NCBI GenBank assembly: GCA_049318685.1
Contig: JBMOFW010000050.1
Location: 1-15,674, forward strand
Source: JAIXWP01 sp049318685
Lineage (GTDB): Bacteria; Bacteroidota; Bacteroidia; Flavobacteriales_D; Sanyastnellaceae
Length of the DNA: 15,674 nt
Direction: 5' to 3'
Positions 8,301 to 13,418 of this stretch are shown here, one piece after another. Position 1 is the first letter of the stretch. Each line of letters starts with the position of its first letter. Position numbers and translations under genes: made by a program. Below the pieces are notes generated by a model. It saw only the letters and a list, made by a program, of their open reading frames with translations. It was not told the origin of the DNA and searched no databases.

Positions 8301-9128
8301 TTGCACCTTCCAACCACCATTGGCGGCGTTACATCCGTTCAATAACGCCCAATTGATTGGGGTGGAAGAAGGCCCATAAGACCCATAGGTACCAGATAGT
8401 GTGGATGGGACAGATGCGCATACGTTCAAGTTTGCTGTAGACTCCGTAGAGAAACATAAATTGTTAATGTTATCCCCGCTATTACATATCGTACCCTGAC
8501 CGATGGCTCCTGGATTAGGAGAAAGCAAAAGTGTCGGTGAGCCGCATGAAGATGGCCCTACAACATAAAAAGCCAAGTCAGACACGAAGGTGTGTGTTCC
8601 GGTAAAACAGATGGATATTTGTGTATCAGCATCAATAATCATATCGTCGTTGGGCAAATTGTAGTAAGGTGTTGCTGTACCATACGTGATTGAGCCATTC
8701 AATTGAAAAGACCCACAGCCCGGGGCAATGTCCGCGACATCTACTGATGGATTCGTTAATATTTCGGCTATCCATGCGCGATCGCAACCTACTACCACGC
8801 CATTTGCATCCGTAATGGTGAGCTTATAAGCGCCTGGCGTTAAATTTGAAATGGCAGAGCTAGCCACATCTGTATCCGTTTGATATACTCCGAAGGATAC
8901 AGTTGTTGAATTGAATTTATACCAAGTATAATCATAAGGAGCGGTTCCAGTTGTGGCTTCTGCCGATAATGATCCAGTTTGCCCGGTACAATAAAAATAA
9001 ATACTGTCATTCACAGCACCATTGGTGTAGGCAGTCAATGAACTTCCTGCATGGCCAACAGCTACAATTTGAGCGCTAGCAGTTGCAAGGAAAAATATTC
9101 CTACGAAAAGACCTAAGATCTTCTTCAT
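5343..9128 (-). CDS. large secreted adhesin: P-domain-like, Ig-like repeats, PKD, T9SS type B sorting domain
   Basis: The 1261-residue product is a predicted T9SS-exported cell-surface or gliding-associated adhesin. A signal peptide ends near residue 19 (FFLATASAQ). A SprB-like module covers ~30-125 (APYDYTWYKF, LTPGAYKLTITDANG). Residues ~137-302 resemble a proprotein-convertase P-domain jelly roll (ICFTGTHTFVSDLAFYVVGP, then GGWKVQIYDCISGDVGALT), with no protease domain present. From ~430 to ~950, seven modules of about 75 residues each carry GGxWSGxG (near 431, 506, 581, 656, 730, 805, 879) and cysteines. Two further Ig-like modules follow, then a PKD domain at ~1080-1158 (FNWTFGNG, TVTVTANLDGCS). 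The end (~1165-1261; PNVVTTNNDGLNDAY, MQIYNRYG, GTYFFHYKAVGYDGK) is a gliding-motility/type B sorting domain. The protein is rich in Thr and Ser. It lies 11 bases after the small secreted gene, and its two modules at 6946-7845 are tandemly duplicated. The ligand is unknown. Confidence 0.93.
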   Translation of the reverse strand: MKKILGLFVGIFFLATASAQIVAVGHAGSSLTAYTNGAVNDSIYFYCTGQTGSLSAEATTGTAPYDYTWYKFNSTTVSFGVYQTDTDVASSAISNLTPGAYKLTITDANGVVVGCDRAWIAEILTNPSVDVADIAPGCGSFQLNGSITYGTATPYYNLPNDDMIIDADTQISICFTGTHTFVSDLAFYVVGPSSCGSPTLLLSPNPGAIGQGTICNSGDNINNLCFSTESTANLNVCASVPSTLSGTYGSYGPSSTPINWALLNGCNAANGGWKVQIYDCISGDVGALTDATLTFVDTDLCGQPLTISYTTPSGFSSTISDNTCSAATASVYTVPSATTAAIPYTNSFLWTASPTMAIPGAAFLLAPTVNPSVETTYTLTIGGNGPKGWCGGSSSDSETRQILGPVAPVIDPVNSFYCLFDPAFNLTATPAGGTWSGTGVSAAGLFTPSAAGAGPETLTYTFTSGSCSASSTITIDIWPTANPVITDPGLLCLNNNTTIDLSASPAGGIWSGDGITDETTGIFDPAVVGVGDFTVTYTVPNACLNSDTQLISISEVPEVNLSDPGLLCFESAPINLTATPAGGTWSGTGVTAAGLFTPSEAGVGLETLTYTYTSGGCSSSSTITLDIWPTANPVITDPGLICLNNNTTIDLSASPAGGIWSGDGITDETTGIFDPAVVGVGDFTVTYTVPNACLNTDTQSITISEAPAVNLTDPGLLCIESTPINLTADYAGGTWSGNGITDANLGTFDPSTTGIGSSTVTYSVNDGCPIEVDLTIDVVSSVDATITDIEPLCESSAAVQLVAASAGGVWSGSGVSSTGLFTPSLAGTGDIEVTYTISGSCFGEDQSTIEVQPIPSVSFLNDGSFCAGGASEMLTATTSGGTWSGTGITNGATGMFSPVTSGVGTFTINYSIGGLCPVSQNQTITVHALPTVSAGADTEICAGGSTNISASGASSYQWTATGFTSNNQSASVQPNVTTTYTVTGTDSFGCQNSDNVTVTVNALPVVTASTTGAVCEDECAVLSATGLASYSWTPASTLTGANTNSPTACPGSTTTYTVSGVDANGCSGSAQVTQIVTQINVSISASPTEGFAPIDINFFVSSNADDFNWTFGNGATANTNSSTETPTMFYDSEGFYTVTVTANLDGCSETDEMEVIVFNFSTIKIPNVVTTNNDGLNDAYRVQGNWIEDFNMQIYNRYGALVGELKDVDEVAPNGFDYDDSYDTWNPGENSDGTYFFHYKAVGYDGKVYENTGSITVLSVK
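6946..7395. repeat. 450-bp tandem repeat, copy adjacent to the adhesin 3' half
   Basis: This block aligns with 7396-7845 at a constant offset of 450 bases without visible gaps. Identical runs include 53 bases (7066-7118) and 41 bases (7120-7160), interrupted by a single change. It encodes two GGxWSGxG modules (about residues 579-728 of the adhesin). Confidence 0.9.
7396..7845. repeat. 450-bp tandem repeat, copy adjacent to the adhesin 5' half
   Basis: Partner of 6946-7395, encoding about residues 429-578. Similarity ends soon after 7858, where the next sequence no longer matches. The unit is exactly 150 codons, so gain or loss of a copy keeps the adhesin in frame. Confidence 0.9.
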
Positions 9129-9139
9129 TTGAGAGATAA

Positions 9140-9502
9140 TTAAAAATTATTTTGAGAGAGATATTGATCAACAGTCAATATAGAACCGGAAGACAATTTG
9201 ACATCAGCAATGTTCACCATCATAAATGCCTTCAAAAAAACATTGGCATCCGAGCCGTCTTGTTTGAAACGAAAAACCAATGAATTGCCATTCGATTCAA
9301 AAGAAAAGAGGCTTGCATTATTGGTTTGCCATTGCTGTAGGTTAGTCAATTCAGCAGATGTCAACGGAGTGTCTAAATTCATGTTCAATACATACTCAGA
9401 GCGAGACGAATCTTTGCTGATTTTATCAGAAACTTGAGGTACATGCTGGGCATACACGCCAAGGCTGCCCAAAAAGAGCATTACAGACATAATAAATTTC
9501 AT
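9140..9502 (-). CDS. small secreted protein of unknown function, upstream of the adhesin
   Basis: From the ATG at 9502 the product is 120 residues with a signal peptide (MKFIMSVMLFLGSLGVYAQ, cleavage likely at YAQ). The frame stays open up to 9619, but I prefer 9502. The signal peptide begins there, the extension (SSLNLSVQPKTKLGR) does not look like an export signal, and a perfect -7 promoter element lies at 9533-9540 inside the extension. The mature part has no cysteine. Its pattern is strand (YVLNMNL), helix (TSAELTNLQQWQTNNA), two strands (LFSFESNGNSLVFRFKQ), helix and a short tail, loosely like a ferredoxin-like beta-alpha-beta fold; this is only a guess. It ends 11 bases before the adhesin gene on the same strand, so the two are probably one operon. 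I do not recognise the family. Confidence 0.8.
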   Translation of the reverse strand: MKFIMSVMLFLGSLGVYAQHVPQVSDKISKDSSRSEYVLNMNLDTPLTSAELTNLQQWQTNNASLFSFESNGNSLVFRFKQDGSDANVFLKAFMMVNIADVKLSSGSILTVDQYLSQNNF

Positions 9503-9532
9503 TCTACCTAATTTGGTTTTTGGTTGAACCGA

Positions 9533-9540
9533 CAAATTTA
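9533..9540 (-). promoter_or_regulatory. Bacteroidota -7 promoter element of the adhesin operon
   Basis: On the minus strand this reads TAAATTTG, an exact TAnnTTTG, 30 bases before the ATG at 9502. A clear -33 element was not found. The 9-to-30-base spacing leaves room for a normal short leader. Confidence 0.55.
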
Positions 9541-9636
9541 ACGAAGACGTTGCATTATTTTGCATTGTCTTCATGTTGATGCAAAAAAAAGATAAATAGT
9601 TGTCCCTATTCCCGCCCAAAGGCCTGATTTAGAATG

Positions 9637-9644
9637 TACATTTG
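9637..9644 (+). promoter_or_regulatory. Bacteroidota -7 promoter element of the CotH-family gene
   Basis: TACATTTG matches TAnnTTTG exactly and lies 36 bases before the TTG start at 9681. It is the same eight bases as the ffh element. It sits back to back with the leftward element at 9533-9540, about 100 bases apart. Confidence 0.55.
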
Positions 9645-9680
9645 TGACTTAACAAGCCATTCACAATAATACCAAGATCG

Positions 9681-11921
9681 TTGATTAACAAATTTATAAC
9701 TCTCTTCATATCAACTATTGCTTCGCTGTCAGGCTTATGTCAGTCCTTACCCGAATATGGTGTTGTTTTCCCTCAAAACGAGGTATCTACGGTGAAAATT
9801 TATATCAACACGGATAGCTTAAATGCCATTTTAGATAATGTTGATCTTTACAGCGACCATGAATATCCGGCCACTTTTGTTTTTCAAAATTCCTTAACAT
9901 ATGATTCCATTGCAAATGTTGGATTCAGACTTCGCGGCAATACGAGTCGCGAAGCAGCAAAAAAATCGTTTAAAGTCTCGCTAAATGCCTTTCAAAATAA
10001 TTCTTGGAACGGACTGGAAAAACTCAATTTAAATGCAAATTCAAATGATCCCTCTTTGATGCGCGCTAAATTGAACTGGGACATGATTCGAGAAGCTGGT
10101 TTAGCAGGATCAAGAACAGCCTATGTCAATCTTTACATCAACGGAGAATACAAAGGTGTTTACGTCAATACCGAACATATCGACGAAAACTTCGCAGCCA
10201 CCTATTTCGACCAGTCTGGTGATGGAAACCTTTTCAAATGCCTCTACCCTGCCGACCTTGATTTCCTGGGCTCCAATCCCGATCTCTATAAACTTGAAGT
10301 CTTTGGTCGACGCATTTATGAACTTAAAACCAATGAATATGCCGACAACTATAGCGATATCGCGTCGTTTATAAATACGCTAAACAATAGTCCTTCAAAC
10401 CAATTCATTTGCAATCTGCGCAAAGAATTTAACGTGGATGACTACTTAAAATACGCTGCACTCGAAGTACTTCAAGGACATTGGGATGGCTATATTTTCA
10501 ACAAGAATAATTTTTACCTGTATCATGATCAGTTCACGAACAAAATGCAGTGGATACCTTATGACCTTGATAATACACTTGGTATCGATTGGTTTAGTGA
10601 AAATTGGGCTGGTCGCAACATTTATAATTGGGATCAATCGGGGCAAATGCGACCGCTTTATGAAGAGTTGATGTCTGTCGATGTATTTCGCAATCAGTAT
10701 TCAGCATATATTGATGAATACATCAATTCATTTTTTACGCCAGAATGGATTGAAGAAAAAGTCACTCAATATCAAACGCTGTTAGCGCCTTATCTTGAAA
10801 ATGATCTATACTACACTTTAGACTATGGATTCAGTGTGACTGATTTTCTCAATAGTTATGAAGAAACTTGGGGAGGACACGTGACCTCTGGAATTGAGCA
10901 ATACATTTCAACGCGTCAATTCAATGCCTCAGTTCAATTGGATGATATCAATTCCTTTATCGAAATCACCCGAACTTGGGATACCGGACCGGCAGTCCCT
11001 CACCTTGTCTTTGCTGAAGTTCCAAACTCACCAGATAATGTTTCGCTTTTATACGCAATCGATGGAACTGCACAAGCTTCCCTTTCCATGCTTGACAATG
11101 GCGTCTTCCCCGATGCAGCGATTGACGGGATTTACACGGCACTTATAAACGTCAACGCGACTAACGGAAACCAATTAACCTATCAAGTAGAAGCCACGGA
11201 AGGTACAGAATCAACATTAGCTCCTTGCGCAGCTCAAGTCATTTGGCTTTCACCGTCGAGCAATGATATTGTTTTAAATGAAATGATGAGTGCAAATACA
11301 GCATCCATTCAAGACGAATCGGGCGAATTTGCTGATTGGATTGAGCTTTTCAACAACGGATCAAATCCGCTCAATCTCAACAATTATTATCTCACTGATG
11401 AGATGGGCAATTGGAACAAATGGAAATTGGGTGCTACCACATTAAATCCAGGAAATCATCACTTGGTATGGGCGGATAGCGATGAGGAAGACGGTGAGCT
11501 GCATACCAATTTCAATCTCAGCGCCAGCGGAGAAACCATTTGGCTTTGCAAGTGGACAAGCAATGCTTTCCGTTATGTCGATTTTCAAAGCATTCCTGCA
11601 CTAAACGATAATCAATCTTTCGGTCGCGCATCGGATGGAAATGAAAACTGGATATTTTTTACCAACACCACACCAGATGCGCCAAACGGCGTGGTGAATA
11701 TAGATGAACTTGCAAGTAGCAACATTTTGTTTTATCCCAATCCAACCCAAAATGTCATTTACTTCCATGAGTCGGTTTCGCGTATTGTCGTTTTCGATGC
11801 AATGGGTAAAAACGTACTGACTCAGTCCAACGCACGCCAATTGGCTGTTGATCAACTGGCAGAAGGTGTCTATATCCTTGATTGTGATGGTTTTTACGCG
11901 AAACTCGTTATAAGCAGATAA
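9681..11921 (+). CDS. secreted CotH-family kinase with lamin-tail domain and T9SS type A sorting domain
   Basis: CotH proteins are atypical protein kinases, first studied in Bacillus spore coats; here the protein is predicted to be exported by the T9SS. The 746-residue product has a signal peptide (FITLFISTIASLSGLCQ). The CotH domain at ~35-400 includes FRLRGNTSR at ~82-90 followed by KKSFKVSL, then LNLNANSNDPSLMR, INGEYKGVYVNTEHID, FNKNNFYLYHD and the acidic IPYDLDNTLG (~292-301) expected at the metal/ATP site. A beta-rich region follows, then a lamin-tail domain at ~529-665 (IVLNEMMSANTASI, DWIELFNNGSNPLNL). The end (ILFYPNPTQNVIYF to YAKLVISR) is a type A sorting domain. The start is a TTG: no in-frame ATG or GTG lies between the upstream stop at 9645 and the signal peptide. 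It is divergent from the adhesin operon. Activity and substrate are inferred from family only. Confidence 0.92.
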   Translation: MINKFITLFISTIASLSGLCQSLPEYGVVFPQNEVSTVKIYINTDSLNAILDNVDLYSDHEYPATFVFQNSLTYDSIANVGFRLRGNTSREAAKKSFKVSLNAFQNNSWNGLEKLNLNANSNDPSLMRAKLNWDMIREAGLAGSRTAYVNLYINGEYKGVYVNTEHIDENFAATYFDQSGDGNLFKCLYPADLDFLGSNPDLYKLEVFGRRIYELKTNEYADNYSDIASFINTLNNSPSNQFICNLRKEFNVDDYLKYAALEVLQGHWDGYIFNKNNFYLYHDQFTNKMQWIPYDLDNTLGIDWFSENWAGRNIYNWDQSGQMRPLYEELMSVDVFRNQYSAYIDEYINSFFTPEWIEEKVTQYQTLLAPYLENDLYYTLDYGFSVTDFLNSYEETWGGHVTSGIEQYISTRQFNASVQLDDINSFIEITRTWDTGPAVPHLVFAEVPNSPDNVSLLYAIDGTAQASLSMLDNGVFPDAAIDGIYTALINVNATNGNQLTYQVEATEGTESTLAPCAAQVIWLSPSSNDIVLNEMMSANTASIQDESGEFADWIELFNNGSNPLNLNNYYLTDEMGNWNKWKLGATTLNPGNHHLVWADSDEEDGELHTNFNLSASGETIWLCKWTSNAFRYVDFQSIPALNDNQSFGRASDGNENWIFFTNTTPDAPNGVVNIDELASSNILFYPNPTQNVIYFHESVSRIVVFDAMGKNVLTQSNARQLAVDQLAEGVYILDCDGFYAKLVISR

Positions 11922-11927
11922 TTGGGC

Positions 11928-11935
11928 TACCTTTG
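11928..11935 (+). promoter_or_regulatory. Bacteroidota -7 promoter element of cca
   Basis: TACCTTTG matches TAnnTTTG exactly, 6 bases after the CotH-family stop codon. Its last base is the G of the GTG that would give the longest cca frame, so transcripts from it would not contain that start. Confidence 0.5.
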
Positions 11936-11952
11936 TGCCCGCTTTTTTCGAC

Positions 11953-13362
11953 GTGAATCTCAAATCTTACATACGTTCTCAAATCTTCAAGACCATCGGG
12001 AAATCCGCTGCCGAATTGGACACAGAAGTGTATGCCATTGGTGGTATGGTGCGCGATATACTTTTGAAACGTCCAAACAAAGACTATGATTTCGTAACGG
12101 ATGGAGATGGAATTCAATTGGCCGAACGCGTGGCAGAAAAACTCGGCGTGAAGAAAGTCAATGTCTTTAAAAACTTCGGCACAGCTCAATTTAAATTCAA
12201 TGATCTTGATCTAGAATTTGTCGGAGCACGCAAAGAATCCTATAATCAAAGTTCCCGAAAGCCTCATGTAGCGCCTGGTTCATTGAGCGATGATCAAAAA
12301 CGTCGGGATTTTACGATCAACGCGTTAGCCATTTCTCTTCAAGAAAAAAACTTTGGAGACCTCATTGATCCTTTTGATGGATTTAGCGATCTGAATGCCA
12401 AAATTATTCGGACTCCACTCGATGCGGACATCACCTTTAGCGATGACCCTTTGCGCATGTTCAGAGCCATCCGCTTTGCTGCACAACTCGGATTTTCTAT
12501 TGAAAAAGAAAGTTACGAAGCCATCAAACGCAATGCGCATCGCATCGATATTCTCAGTGGAGAACGTATCATCGCCGAAGTCAACAAAATGATTCTAACC
12601 AAGCGTCCGAGCAAGGGATTTCGCATGATGTTCGATACGGGCTTGTTACAGCGTTTTTTTCCAGAATTGGTGAAACTCCATGGAATAGAAAAAATTGAAG
12701 GAATCAGCCATAAAGATAATTTTTATCATACGCTGCAAGTGCTCGATAATCTGGCCGAAACCTCTGACGACCTTTGGCTGCGCTGGGGAGCCATTATGCA
12801 TGATATCGCAAAACCGCCAACAAAGCGCTTTGAACCTGGAATCGGCTGGACCTTTCACGGTCACGAAGATCTAGGAGCGCGCATGGTCCCAAAAATATTT
12901 AGTCGACTAAAATTGCCTTTAGACCATCAGATGAAGTATGTACAAAAAATGGTGCAGCTTCACCTCCGCCCTATCGCATTGACTAAGGAAGAAATTACCG
13001 ATAGTGCCATTCGACGTTTACTCTTTGAAGCCGGCGATGATATCGATGACCTCATGTTGTTATGCAAGGCAGACATTACGTCTAAGAACGAAGCGAAAGT
13101 CAAAAAATATCTCAATAACTACGAGTTGGTGAAAATCAAGCTCGATGAAGTAGAAAAGAAAGACCACATTCGCAACTTTCAACCGCCTATTACCGGTGAA
13201 TTGATCATGTCCACCTTTGGACTTGCACCGGGCAAAGAAGTAGGTATTATTAAAAATGCGATCAAAGACGCCATTCTAGACGGCATCATTCATAATGACT
13301 TCGACGAAGCATTCCGCTACATGCTCGAACAAGCGGATAAAATTGGACTTCAAAAAGTCTAA
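11953..13362 (+). CDS. cca: CCA-adding-enzyme-family tRNA nucleotidyltransferase with HD domain
   Basis: The family adds or repairs the 3' CCA of tRNAs using CTP and ATP, and related members are poly(A) polymerases. Counting from 11953 the product is 469 residues. The class II nucleotidyltransferase head has GGMVRD at 30-35 and the metal-binding DYD (D44, D46). RRDFTINA follows at 117-124, then DPLRMFRAIRFAAQLGF (~160-176) of the neck. An HD phosphohydrolase-like domain lies in the second half (HDIAKP from 283; FHGHEDLGARM). A GTG at 11935 also opens the frame, but the GTG at 11953 gives MNLKSYIRSQIFKTIG, the way I remember Bacteroidota homologues starting, and a promoter element covers 11928-11935. 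Whether it adds CCA, A only or CC only cannot be told from sequence alone. Confidence 0.92.
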   Translation: MNLKSYIRSQIFKTIGKSAAELDTEVYAIGGMVRDILLKRPNKDYDFVTDGDGIQLAERVAEKLGVKKVNVFKNFGTAQFKFNDLDLEFVGARKESYNQSSRKPHVAPGSLSDDQKRRDFTINALAISLQEKNFGDLIDPFDGFSDLNAKIIRTPLDADITFSDDPLRMFRAIRFAAQLGFSIEKESYEAIKRNAHRIDILSGERIIAEVNKMILTKRPSKGFRMMFDTGLLQRFFPELVKLHGIEKIEGISHKDNFYHTLQVLDNLAETSDDLWLRWGAIMHDIAKPPTKRFEPGIGWTFHGHEDLGARMVPKIFSRLKLPLDHQMKYVQKMVQLHLRPIALTKEEITDSAIRRLLFEAGDDIDDLMLLCKADITSKNEAKVKKYLNNYELVKIKLDEVEKKDHIRNFQPPITGELIMSTFGLAPGKEVGIIKNAIKDAILDGIIHNDFDEAFRYMLEQADKIGLQKV

Positions 13363-13371
13363 TTTGTTAAT

Positions 13372-13393
13372 GTGACCAGAATCACTTTTTTTT
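13372..13393 (+). terminator. weak candidate terminator after cca
   Basis: A 4-bp stem (GTGA, loop CCAGAA, TCAC) is followed by eight T's at 13386-13393, 10 bases after the cca stop. The stem is short, so termination would be partial at best. Confidence 0.3.
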
Positions 13394-13406
13394 CATGAAT
13401 ACAACG

Positions 13407-13414
13407 TACTTTTG
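13407..13414 (+). promoter_or_regulatory. Bacteroidota -7 promoter element, nearly abutting the next start codon
   Basis: TACTTTTG matches TAnnTTTG exactly. Its last base is only 4 bases before the ATG at 13419, so the transcript would have almost no leader. The only T-rich candidate for a -33 element is the run at 13386-13393, which is closer than usual. Confidence 0.45.
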
Positions 13415-13418
13415 TATT

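Noticed and set aside
9503..9619. N-terminal extension of the small secreted protein by 39 residues
   Set aside because: It would bury the signal peptide and contains the promoter element at 9533-9540.
11601..12189. Minus-strand frames opposite the CotH and cca genes
   Set aside because: Antisense shadows of well-supported genes, with no recognisable domains.
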